A stretch of DNA of 64,000 nt, taken from Sphaerimonospora thailandensis. Lineage in GTDB: Bacteria > Actinomycetota > Actinomycetes > Streptosporangiales > Streptosporangiaceae. The first letter of the stretch is position 1; each line of letters begins with the position of its first letter. Made by a program: the position numbers and the translations under genes. The stretch is taken from NCBI RefSeq assembly GCF_016863115.1, contig NZ_BOOG01000017.1:78972-142971 (forward strand), in the 5' to 3' direction. The notes under the pieces are model-generated. The model did not search any database. It saw only the letters and a list, made by a program, of their open reading frames with translations, and had not been told where the DNA came from. This document shows positions 1 through 7,329 of the stretch, piece by piece.

Positions 1-405
1 TCGTGGATCCTCCCAGAACTCATGGTCTGCCCTCCAGGCCGGCGGGACCAGGTAGGCGTGCACGCCGTACAGGAAGAACGACGGCCCCAGCACAAGGCGG
101 TCGGTGGACCGGCCCCCATCGGTGTCGTGCAGTCCGACGATCCCCGAGCCGCTCAGGTAGGCGCCTTTTCCCGCCTCGGCCCACGGCGCCTGGGCGACGG
201 GCGGCTCGGCATCCCAGGCCTCCATCCACACATTGGCCGAGCCGTGATTCACGTGGCAGCGGACGCGGATCCAGCCGGGGCCGATCGTCTCCAGGCATTC
301 ATCGTCCAGCTCTTCACCCTGTAGGTCCAATCCGGAGTCGGCCAGTTCGAAGCTCCCGTACTCCACGGTGATCGAGTCTTTGAACTTCCGCAGCGGCTCT
401 GCCAT
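1..405 (-). CDS. Unknown protein, partial (3' end beyond left edge)
   Basis: The frame opens at ATG 405 after a GGAAAGGAC ribosome-binding stretch and stays open to base 1, giving 135 codons with no stop, so the C-terminus lies outside the window. The visible part is acidic, soluble and rich in Trp, Gly and Asp, with no signal peptide, membrane segment or motif I recognise. It begins MAEPLRKFKDS. A tRNA and its terminator lie upstream on the same strand. Function unknown. Confidence 0.65.
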   Translation of the reverse strand, partial: MAEPLRKFKDSITVEYGSFELADSGLDLQGEELDDECLETIGPGWIRVRCHVNHGSANVWMEAWDAEPPVAQAPWAEAGKGAYLSGSGIVGLHDTDGGRSTDRLVLGPSFFLYGVHAYLVPPAWRADHEFWEDPR

Positions 406-464
406 GCCCCGTCCTTTCCACGCGTTCAGGAGGGGACCGACGATAGACACCGCGACCGACAAAG

Positions 465-493
465 AAAGCCCAGGCCATGGTGGCCTGGGCTTT
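465..493 (-). terminator. Terminator of the first tRNA-Lys gene
   Basis: Perfect 13-bp inverted repeat AAAGCCCAGGCCA / TGGCCTGGGCTTT with a 3-nt loop. It lies 7 bases past the 3' end of the tRNA, and on the minus strand it runs into TTTCTTTG, fitting a Rho-independent stop. Confidence 0.75.
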
Positions 494-500
494 CATGTTG

Positions 501-574
501 TGCGCCGCCAGGGACTCGAACCCCGGACCCGCTGATTAAGAGTCAGCTGCTCTAACCAACTGAGCTAGCGGCGC
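501..574 (-). tRNA. tRNA-Lys (anticodon CTT), copy 1
   Basis: Read on the minus strand, the 74 bases fold as a cloverleaf: acceptor GCGCCGC/GCGGCGC, D-arm with AGCTCAGTTGGTTAGAGC, anticodon stem GCTGA/TCAGC around loop CTCTTAA (anticodon CTT), T-loop TTCGAGT, discriminator A. CCA is not encoded. It differs by one D-loop base (TTAGAGC against TCAGAGC) from two further copies in this window at 17408 and 36959. Confidence 0.97.
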
Positions 575-646
575 AGAGCTCTTAGAGAGTATCGCACCGC
601 CCAGACCACTCAAAATCGGATCAGCGAGCACCCGGACTCGATCCGG

Positions 647-1447
647 TCACGACATGCGGCGGAGGATGCGGGCCGCCGTACGCGCCAGCAGCTCGATCTG
701 CTCCTCCGTCAGCTCGGCGTCGTGCTGCGAGCGGATCCAGCGCGCGATCCGGCGCGGATGGGCGACGGTCAGGCCCTCACCCGTGATCGTGCCGCCGCGT
801 CCCCAGATCGCACCGTCCCGCACGATCTTGCCGCTGTGTACGGAGAGCACGGGCGAGATCGACACGTCGATGCCGGTCTCCCTGCTCAGCAGCGCCGCCA
901 TCGACGACGCGGCGTCGATGAGCCCTTTCGCGGCCGAGGTGCCGAACTTCTCGTCGAAGAACAGCCGCTCGCCATATCGCGCGATGACGGTGTCCGGCGA
1001 CCAGGCCTCGTTGTCCACGATCCACAGGCCGCCCGGACCGATGACGAGGTGGTCGATCGACGCCTCGCCCGGTACGGCCCGGCCGTCCATGACGCGGTAG
1101 CCGTACCTGCGCAGGCCTCTGCGCAGCAGCCGGCCGGTGCGCACCTCGCCCCGGCGCTTGCCGCGCCACACGGCCGTGCGCTCGTACGACCGCCAGGCGA
1201 TGAGGAAGTCGGTGAGGGCCGCCGCGGCGGCGAGCACCAGGCCGGTGGCGAACGCGTCGAGCCCGAACCGGGCGGCCAGCAGGTTCCCCGCGACGAACCC
1301 GGCCACGGCGATGGCGGCACGGATGCGCAGCCTGTTCTTGCGTCCGGCATACCAGAAGGTCACATAGAGGTTCTGCGGTGAGGCCCCGGTGAACTTCTCG
1401 TCTTGCGGGACATAGATCGACCCACTGGGCACGCGAACTCCCCCCAC
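647..1447 (-). CDS. NERD-domain membrane protein
   Basis: A 266-residue protein with two predicted membrane segments (about 43-60 and 66-85) followed by a nuclease-related (NERD) domain from about residue 97. The domain shows the GE pair (100-101), the IDH aspartate (D132) and the strand GPGGLWIVDNEAW. In typical NERD domains this strand carries a lysine of the Asp-x-Lys type just before the Trp; here that place reads NEA, so nuclease activity is uncertain. NERD proteins are thought to act on DNA, but most are uncharacterised. It diverges from the TetR gene at 1614. Confidence 0.75.
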   Translation of the reverse strand: MGGVRVPSGSIYVPQDEKFTGASPQNLYVTFWYAGRKNRLRIRAAIAVAGFVAGNLLAARFGLDAFATGLVLAAAAALTDFLIAWRSYERTAVWRGKRRGEVRTGRLLRRGLRRYGYRVMDGRAVPGEASIDHLVIGPGGLWIVDNEAWSPDTVIARYGERLFFDEKFGTSAAKGLIDAASSMAALLSRETGIDVSISPVLSVHSGKIVRDGAIWGRGGTITGEGLTVAHPRRIARWIRSQHDAELTEEQIELLARTAARILRRMS

Positions 1448-1568
1448 TCGTCGCCGCCGGCGGTGGCGCCCGGCCCCGGCGGCGGTTTCTCCAGGGATAC
1501 CCGATCGGGAATCCCAGCTCTCCTAAGGTGATGGAAGTAGCGCATTTCCGCCAGTCGACACTGTCCTG

Positions 1569-1582
1569 ACCGACCAGTCGGT
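1569..1582. promoter_or_regulatory. Palindromic operator before the TetR gene
   Basis: ACCGACCAGTCGGT: 6-bp arms ACCGAC/GTCGGT around a 2-bp spacer, 31 bp before the TetR start codon. Size, symmetry and position fit an autoregulatory TetR operator. This is inference from sequence only. Confidence 0.55.
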
Positions 1583-1613
1583 ACGCTTGTCGGCGACACA
1601 CGAGGAGGCACGG

Positions 1614-2207
1614 ATGGCGCGGGGCACGACCACCGAGGAGCCGGTACGGCAGCGCCTGGTGGCCGAGGCGACCCGGCTGTTCGCCGAGCGCGGCTTCGAG
1701 AGCACGTCGGTACAGGAGATCGTGGCGGCGGCCGGAGTCACCAAGGGTGCGATGTACCACTATTTCGCCTCAAAAGATGATCTGCTGCACGAGATCTACG
1801 GGCGTGTGCTGCGCATGCAGACGGAACGGCTGACGATGTTCGCCGACGCGGCCGGCCCGGTCGCCGAGCGTCTGCACGCGGCGGCGACGGACGTCGTCGT
1901 CACCACGGTCGACAACCTCGACGACTCCAAGGTCTTCTTCCGGTCGATGCACCAGCTTTCGCCCGAGGTATACAAGACCGTCAGAGCCGAGCGCCGCCGC
2001 TATCACGAGCGCTTCCGTGACCTGGTGGCCGAAGGTCAGCGGGCCGGGGTGTTCCGCGACGACATCCCGGCCGAGATCGTGGTCGGCTTCTTCTTCGGCT
2101 CGGTCCACCATCTCGGCACCTGGTATCACCCCGACGGCCCGCTGTCCGGCCCCGAGATCGGCCGTCACTTCGCCGACCTCCTCCTCAGGTCGCTGGGGAA
2201 TGCCTGA
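1614..2207 (+). CDS. TetR family transcriptional regulator
   Basis: A 197-residue one-domain regulator. The N-terminal helix-turn-helix covers about residues 30-55 (SVQEIVAAAGVTKGAMYHYF then SKDDLL), the classic TetR signature; the rest is the all-helical ligand and dimerisation domain. ATG 1614 was chosen because GAGGAGG sits 6-7 bases upstream; an in-frame TTG at 1587 has no such site. A palindrome (1569-1582) lies just upstream, and a related motif follows the gene at 2211, before the acetyltransferase. Likely autoregulated; ligand unknown. Confidence 0.9.
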   Translation: MARGTTTEEPVRQRLVAEATRLFAERGFESTSVQEIVAAAGVTKGAMYHYFASKDDLLHEIYGRVLRMQTERLTMFADAAGPVAERLHAAATDVVVTTVDNLDDSKVFFRSMHQLSPEVYKTVRAERRRYHERFRDLVAEGQRAGVFRDDIPAEIVVGFFFGSVHHLGTWYHPDGPLSGPEIGRHFADLLLRSLGNA

Positions 2208-2210
2208 CAA

Positions 2211-2224
2211 ATACCAGCCGGTAT
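2211..2224. promoter_or_regulatory. Second palindrome sharing an 11-mer with the TetR operator
   Basis: ATACCAGCCGGTAT, arms ATACC/GGTAT. It shares ACCAG(T/C)CGGTA with the 1569 operator and lies about 100 bp before the GNAT start. It may extend control by the TetR protein to the GNAT-monooxygenase pair. Confidence 0.35.
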
Positions 2225-2322
2225 GGGTGTCGACATCGCCTCTCCACCGGCCAAGTGGTCCCCGTGGATCACCTCGAAGTGGCCATACGGCGGTGCCGTA
2301 CGCGCCGGATAACGTCGGGCGC

Positions 2323-2922
2323 ATGACCGCCAAGATGCCGGAACCCGTTGTTCTCGAGGGCCGGGTCGTACGGCTCGCGCCGCTGACCCTCGACCACGTG
2401 CCCGACCTGTTCACCGCGCTGGGAGGGGACGAGGAGGTGTGGCGGTGGCGGCCCGCCCCCGCTCCCGCTTCGGAGGAGGACATGCGGCGTCACGTCGCCG
2501 CGCTCCTGGCCCGACCGGCGACCACGCAGTTCGCCGTGGTCTTCAAGGAGACGGGGCGGGCCGTCGGCTCCACCGGCTACTGGGACGTTTCCGGCTTCGA
2601 CGAGAGCGTGGAGATCGGCTCGACCTGGTACGGCAGGGCCTACTGGCGAAGCGCGGTGAACACCGAGTGCAAGATCCTGCTGCTCGACCACGCCTTCGAC
2701 ACTCTGGGCCTCACCCGCGTTCTGTTCAAGACCGACATCCTCAACCTGAGGTCGCAGGCCGCCATCAAGCGGATCGGGGGCGTCCGGGAGGGCGTGCTCA
2801 GGCGGCAGTATCGGCGGCCCGACGGCACCTGGCGCGACAGCCCCTGCTACTCCATCCTGGACGATGAGTGGCCGCCCCACCGGGCCCGCCTCCTCGACCG
2901 CCCGGTTCCCGATCTAGAGTAG
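2323..2922 (+). CDS. GNAT family N-acetyltransferase (RimJ/RimL-like)
   Basis: A 199-residue acetyltransferase of the GNAT superfamily, expected to move an acetyl group from acetyl-CoA to an amine or protein N-terminus. It has the RimJ/RimL pattern: early VVRLAPLTLDHVPDLF, central GSTGYWDVS strand, and the acetyl-CoA site region with NLRSQAAIKRIGGVREGVLR near the end. ATG 2323 was chosen because it removes a leader without homology and follows TAACGT (2311-2316) at leaderless spacing. The monooxygenase follows after 32 bp. Substrate unknown. Confidence 0.88.
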   Translation: MTAKMPEPVVLEGRVVRLAPLTLDHVPDLFTALGGDEEVWRWRPAPAPASEEDMRRHVAALLARPATTQFAVVFKETGRAVGSTGYWDVSGFDESVEIGSTWYGRAYWRSAVNTECKILLLDHAFDTLGLTRVLFKTDILNLRSQAAIKRIGGVREGVLRRQYRRPDGTWRDSPCYSILDDEWPPHRARLLDRPVPDLE

Positions 2923-2954
2923 GCGCGTTCCGTCCGAGAGGCAGGGAGCACGGC

Positions 2955-4106
2955 ATGTCGCACGCGGTGGTGATCGGGGCGGGCATCGGCGGGTTGACCT
3001 CAGCGGTGGCCCTTTCGCAGGAGGGCTGGACAGTTACCGTCCTGGAGCAGGCCGCCGCCATCGATCCCATCGGCTCGGGGTTGGCCATCGCCCCGAACGC
3101 GCTGCGGGCGCTCGACACGATGGGGATCGGCGACGAGGTCCGGAAGTTGTCCGCGATCCAGGGCGAGGGCGGCATCCGCCGCCCGGACGGCCGATGGCTC
3201 TCCCGCTCCGACACCGACGCCATGATGGCCCGGTACGGCGACCCGGTCGTGCTGCTCCTGCGTGCGACGCTCGTCGACCTGCTGGCCGTACGGCTGCCCG
3301 CCGGCGCGCTGCACCTGAACCGCCGGGTCGAGTCGGTCGATCCGGCGGCGGGCCGGGTCGTCACGAACGAGGGGACCATCGAGGGCGACCTGATCGTCGC
3401 CGCGGACGGCATCCGGTCGGCGACCAGGAGAACGCTGTTCCCCGGGCATCCGGAGCCGCGCTACGCGGGCGTGACGAGCTGGCGCGTCGTCGGCCCGGGA
3501 TCGGACTCGCCGAGAGCCTCCGAGACGTGGGGCGCCGGCACCGTCTTCGGCGTGATGCCGCTGGCCGGAGGCCAGGTGTACTGCTACGCCACCGCGACGG
3601 TGCCGCCGGGCCTGCGCGCGTCGAGTGAGAAGGACGAGCTGATCCGGCTGTTCGGTGACTGGCACGCCCCCATCCCCGCACTGCTGGCCGCGGCCGATCC
3701 CGGCGCGGTGCTCCGCCATGACATCTACAGCCTCGACACGCCGCTGCCCGCCTTCCACCGGGGCAGGACCGCGCTGGTGGGCGACGCCGCGCATCCGATG
3801 ACGCCGAATCTCGGACAGGGCGCCTGCCAGGCCATCGAGGACGCCGTCGTGCTGGCTCGGAACGCGGGCGCGGCCGTCAAGGCAGGCACCGCCGTCGATC
3901 TGGCCGCCTACAGCCGGGCGAGGGTGGCGCGGACCACCCGGATCGTCCGCAGGTCTCGGGCGATCTGCCGCCTCACCCGATGGCGCCGCGGGCCGGCCGT
4001 GGCCGTACGCGACGCGATGCTGCTGGCCATCGGCGCGCTCGGCACGAATGTGGCCTTCCGCCAGTTCGACGACGTCTTCAACCGTCCGGCGAGCCCCGAC
4101 CGCTGA
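2955..4106 (+). CDS. FAD-dependent monooxygenase
   Basis: A 383-residue flavoprotein of the p-hydroxybenzoate hydroxylase fold. It has the Rossmann GAGIGG at residues 8-13, the DG motif (AADGIRSATR, near 150) and the GD motif (LVGDAAHPMTPNLGQG, near 275) that binds FAD ribityl and NAD(P)H. Such enzymes hydroxylate aromatics, kynurenine or salicylate-like substrates using NAD(P)H and oxygen; the substrate cannot be read here. The start follows GAGGCAGGGAG. It lies just after the GNAT gene on the same strand, possibly in one transcript. Confidence 0.9.
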   Translation: MSHAVVIGAGIGGLTSAVALSQEGWTVTVLEQAAAIDPIGSGLAIAPNALRALDTMGIGDEVRKLSAIQGEGGIRRPDGRWLSRSDTDAMMARYGDPVVLLLRATLVDLLAVRLPAGALHLNRRVESVDPAAGRVVTNEGTIEGDLIVAADGIRSATRRTLFPGHPEPRYAGVTSWRVVGPGSDSPRASETWGAGTVFGVMPLAGGQVYCYATATVPPGLRASSEKDELIRLFGDWHAPIPALLAAADPGAVLRHDIYSLDTPLPAFHRGRTALVGDAAHPMTPNLGQGACQAIEDAVVLARNAGAAVKAGTAVDLAAYSRARVARTTRIVRRSRAICRLTRWRRGPAVAVRDAMLLAIGALGTNVAFRQFDDVFNRPASPDR

Positions 4107-4139
4107 CCATAAGGGATCGGCACGGAAGCCAGGCCCCGG

Positions 4140-5684
4140 TCACCTGGCCAACTCGGCCGCCGCGCCCGGCGGCGGAGCACTCCGGTACAGCACCACGTAT
4201 CCCTCGCGGTCGAACAGGACCTCGTAGCCCATCGTCTTCAGTTCCTCCACCCGCTCCCGCTGCCGGTCCACCGACCCCCACGGGTAGGCTCCCCTGGCCG
4301 TGTCCGCCACGATCCACTGGGCGACCGGCGGGCGGTCGTTCCACAACAGCACGGTCGTCCGGGCGGACAGGTGCGGTCCCACGTGGTTGACCGCCTCGAC
4401 GGCCACACCGCTGGGCACCATCCTGACCGCCTGCCCGGCGGCGACCACGTCCGGGTGAGTCTCGTAGAACTCGGGCCGGATCAGCTGGTCGAGCGGGAAG
4501 CGCGGCACGAGCGTGAGCGCGACCACGCACACCCCGGCCGCCCAGGCGAGCGCACCCGCCCGCGGATCCGGCCACACGCGCCGGACCCACCGCAGCAACC
4601 TGGACGCGCCGTCCACCCCCGCGCACAGCAGGACCGCCACGGTGAAGGCGCTGTGGTGGAAGTCGACGCCCCACCAGATCTCCCGGTCCGAGAGCATCCG
4701 CTCGAGGATCTGCGGCAGCGCCATCAGCGTCAGCGGCGAGAACAGACAGGTGAACAGGGCGGGCCAGAGCAGGAACGCCCAAGTGTCGATCTTCACCTGG
4801 GGGCCGACGAGCATCTCCAGCACGCGCGTCGGATCACCGGCGGCCGTGGCGAGCACCTCCGGCACGCTCCTGCCCAGGTGGTCGTAGGCCCAGTAGAGGC
4901 CGGGATCGCCGCCGACCGCCGGGATCAGGATCCCCCTGGCGAGGCCCGTGTAGAGAATGCCGAGCCCGAGGTAGCCGAGCCCGTCGAGCCGTCGGCCGCG
5001 CGTCACCAGCAGGCAGCAGCCGAACCCGGCGACCATGAGGCCGGTGTCCTCCTTCACCAGCAGGAACGCGCAGATCGCCACCGCCGCGGCGAGACGCCTG
5101 CCCGCGTGGAACCGTTCGATGGCGAGGGCGGTGAGCACGGGCGCGAACGCGACCTCGTGAAAGTCGAAGTTGGCCGCCTGCGCCACCGGCCAGGACAGGG
5201 CGTACGCGACGGCGACGAAATAGGCGGGCGCCGTGCCGAGCACCCGCCGGGTGAACACCCAGATCGGGGGGATGGCCAGCGCGAACAGCACGGCCTGGGC
5301 GACGATCAGCGTCTCGGGGCCGTCGTGCAGCCAGTAGAACGGGGCGAGCACCGCGAGGATCGGCGAGAAGTGCTCGCCGAGTTGGACGAAGTCGACGCCC
5401 TCCCCGAGGTCCACCCCGCGCAGCGGGCTGGTCGGCGCTCCAAGCCGGGCGAACCCGCGGATCGTCTGATCGAACAGGGTGAGGTCGAGGCTGGTCGCCC
5501 GGTAGAGGTAGAAGCGGACGAGTCCGAGCAGCGTGTAGACCCCGATGGCCGACACGGTGATCGCGGCCACCCCGACGACATGCCGATCCAGCCGCCGCAC
5601 CGCTCTGCCGGCTCTCGGCGGGGAGCCGGTCGGCTCGGTCGGGCCGGCCGGCTCGCGGTCGATCGTCCGCGTCTGCTCTGTCAC
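4140..5684 (-). CDS. DUF2079 polytopic membrane protein
   Basis: A 514-residue integral membrane protein of the DUF2079 family. After a Pro-rich cytoplasmic N-terminus it has about ten hydrophobic segments, and it carries the family landmarks LDLTLFDQTIRGFA, a FDFHEVAFAP stretch and LVKEDTGLMVAGFG. The family resembles glycosyltransferase-type membrane enzymes, but its role is unproven. The GTG start lies 8 bp after the stop of the EamA transporter, so the two probably form an operon. Confidence 0.85.
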   Translation of the reverse strand: MTEQTRTIDREPAGPTEPTGSPPRAGRAVRRLDRHVVGVAAITVSAIGVYTLLGLVRFYLYRATSLDLTLFDQTIRGFARLGAPTSPLRGVDLGEGVDFVQLGEHFSPILAVLAPFYWLHDGPETLIVAQAVLFALAIPPIWVFTRRVLGTAPAYFVAVAYALSWPVAQAANFDFHEVAFAPVLTALAIERFHAGRRLAAAVAICAFLLVKEDTGLMVAGFGCCLLVTRGRRLDGLGYLGLGILYTGLARGILIPAVGGDPGLYWAYDHLGRSVPEVLATAAGDPTRVLEMLVGPQVKIDTWAFLLWPALFTCLFSPLTLMALPQILERMLSDREIWWGVDFHHSAFTVAVLLCAGVDGASRLLRWVRRVWPDPRAGALAWAAGVCVVALTLVPRFPLDQLIRPEFYETHPDVVAAGQAVRMVPSGVAVEAVNHVGPHLSARTTVLLWNDRPPVAQWIVADTARGAYPWGSVDRQRERVEELKTMGYEVLFDREGYVVLYRSAPPPGAAAELAR

Positions 5685-5692
5685 CGGCGCAC

Positions 5693-6670
5693 TCAGACTC
5701 GCCCCGCGCCCAACGCGCCGCCGACAGAGCCGTCCACCTGGCCGTCCACCTGACTGTCCACCTGGCTGCCGACAGGCACCGGCGGCTCATCGGTCGGGCT
5801 CGGGGCGGCACGGGTGTGATCGGGGGTCAGGCGGCCCAGCGTGATCGTGCCGCCGATCAGCACGCCGGCGGCCAGCAGCGCCGGGATCACGTTGCCCGCG
5901 CCGGTCGGCAGCGACTCTCCCAGCAGTACGGCTCCCGCGGCCACCGACGTGATGGGATCGATCACCTGGACCCCCGCGTAGGCGATGCCGAAGTAGCCCA
6001 CGGCGTACGACTTCTGCAGCAGCACGACGGCGAAGACCAGCAGCGCCGGGATCACCAGCGTGAACCAGTGCAGCAGACGGCTCAGGTCCCCGTTGAGACC
6101 GCCGCCGACGACCCGGACGAACGTGGACACGGTCGCGGTGACCGAGCCCGCGCCGATCGCCATGAACAGCGCCTTGAGCGGGCCGCGCAGGCATCGCGCC
6201 ACCAGGAACGTGACGGCGACCACCAGGCCGACGCACCCGATCAGGCCCAGGGCGGATCCGTCCGACAGCACGGGGGTCGTGTCGTGCGCGGGGACCAGCA
6301 GCATCAGGCCAAGCAGCCCGGCTGCCACCGCCACCGACCCGATGATCTCGGGCCGCCGGGGTCGTCTGCCATGCAGCAGCGCGGCGAACGGCACCGCGAA
6401 GACGAGCGTCGTGACGCTCACCGGTTGCACGGCGACGAGCGGTGCCATGCTCAGCGCCACGGCGTGCAGGCACGCCCCGGCGAAGCCGATGCAGCCGCCT
6501 ATCCACCAGCGCGGCCGTTTCATCAGCGTGAGCGTGGCACCGTCTCTTACGGCCTCGAACTGCTGGATGGCGGCGCCCAGCGCGTACCCCAGCGCCCCGA
6601 CGAGGGCGATCAGCACTCCCACCCACATCATGGGCGCCGACCGGTTTCTGCGGAAGAAGTCACCGACCAA
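5693..6670 (-). CDS. EamA/DMT family transporter
   Basis: A 325-residue protein with nine or ten membrane segments arranged as in the drug/metabolite transporter superfamily, beginning MMWVGVLIALVGALGYALGA. The first in-frame start is a TTG at 6670; ATG 6631 (residue 14) is equally possible and begins at the first membrane helix. The cytoplasmic C-tail contains a run of SQVD/GQVD units encoded by three 12-bp repeats (5732-5767). It sits 8 bp upstream of the DUF2079 gene. Substrate unknown. Confidence 0.82.
   Translation of the reverse strand: MVGDFFRRNRSAPMMWVGVLIALVGALGYALGAAIQQFEAVRDGATLTLMKRPRWWIGGCIGFAGACLHAVALSMAPLVAVQPVSVTTLVFAVPFAALLHGRRPRRPEIIGSVAVAAGLLGLMLLVPAHDTTPVLSDGSALGLIGCVGLVVAVTFLVARCLRGPLKALFMAIGAGSVTATVSTFVRVVGGGLNGDLSRLLHWFTLVIPALLVFAVVLLQKSYAVGYFGIAYAGVQVIDPITSVAAGAVLLGESLPTGAGNVIPALLAAGVLIGGTITLGRLTPDHTRAAPSPTDEPPVPVGSQVDSQVDGQVDGSVGGALGAGRV
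5732..5767. repeat. 12-bp tandem repeat in a transporter tail
   Basis: Three copies of GTCCACCTGRCY in a row, in frame, encoding the repeated QVDG/QVDS units of the EamA C-terminus. A multiple of three, so copy-number change would not shift the frame. Confidence 0.8.
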
Positions 6671-6721
6671 GACTAGGTCCCCAGGCGATCCTCGCAGCCG
6701 GAGGCCGGGGGTCGGCGGCGA

Positions 6722-7090
6722 TCAGGAACGCTCGGGGCAGACGCAGAAGAGGTGGCCCTCGGGATCCGCGAGGACGATCCAGCCCTGGCCTGGCTGGAAC
6801 TCCGGCTTGGTCGCCCCGAGTTCGAGGTACTCCTCCACCGCCTTCTCCACGTCGGGCACCCGGAAGTCCAGGTGGAACTGCTTGTCCGGGCCGGGCCAGG
6901 CGGCCGGCTTCCGGTCCGGCACCCGCCCGAAGTAGATGCTGACGGTGCCGTCGCCGATGCCGGCGTACTCATCCTCGGCGTACTGCACCTCGAACCCGGT
7001 GATCTTCGAGTAGAACTCGGCGAGCTTCTTCGGCTCGGCGCAGTCGATGGTCACGGCGAGGAACTTCGCGATCGTTGTCATGCCCGCCAT
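6722..7090 (-). CDS. VOC family (glyoxalase/bleomycin-resistance fold) protein
   Basis: A 122-residue protein with two beta-alpha-beta-beta-beta half modules: FLAVTIDCAEPKKLAEFYSKITGFEV and FHLDFRVPDVEKAVEEYLELGA, ending in ADPEGHLFCVCPE. Members bind a metal and act as dioxygenases, lyases, isomerases or drug-binding proteins; this one cannot be assigned further. ATG 7090 and ATG 7081 are both possible starts. A 14-bp stem-loop directly upstream (7094-7132) takes up the only purine-rich stretch available for ribosome binding. Confidence 0.85.
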   Translation of the reverse strand: MAGMTTIAKFLAVTIDCAEPKKLAEFYSKITGFEVQYAEDEYAGIGDGTVSIYFGRVPDRKPAAWPGPDKQFHLDFRVPDVEKAVEEYLELGATKPEFQPGQGWIVLADPEGHLFCVCPERS

Positions 7091-7093
7091 GCT

Positions 7094-7132
7094 GCCCGCC
7101 GTACCTGTCAGAGCGTGTCAGGTACGGCGGGC
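7094..7132 (-). promoter_or_regulatory. Leader hairpin in front of the VOC gene
   Basis: Perfect 14-bp inverted repeat GCCCGCCGTACCTG / CAGGTACGGCGGGC with an 11-nt loop, ending 4 bases before the ATG at 7090. In the mRNA the stem would hold the GGCGGGC next to the start. It could equally end transcription entering from the right. Confidence 0.5.
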
Positions 7133-7329
7133 GCGGCGTGAGCAGTCACGGGGTGGTGGCACCATGAACCGGGCAGATGGCACTCTGGCCGACGGAACTC
7201 GGGCAGACGGAACCAGTCCGGCGGCCCGGACGTTGAAGCGAGTGCCCTGCCCAGTTCATGTCGACCGGCGCGAGGTGACCGGCATAGCAGGCTGGAGCGA
7301 CGGGCGAAGATTGGCGGGAGGGCGTGGGC

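Noticed and set aside
4371..5753. Long plus-strand frame opposite the DUF2079 gene
   Set aside because: Antisense to a well-supported membrane-protein gene; the peptide is His/Arg/Asp-rich low complexity with no domain.
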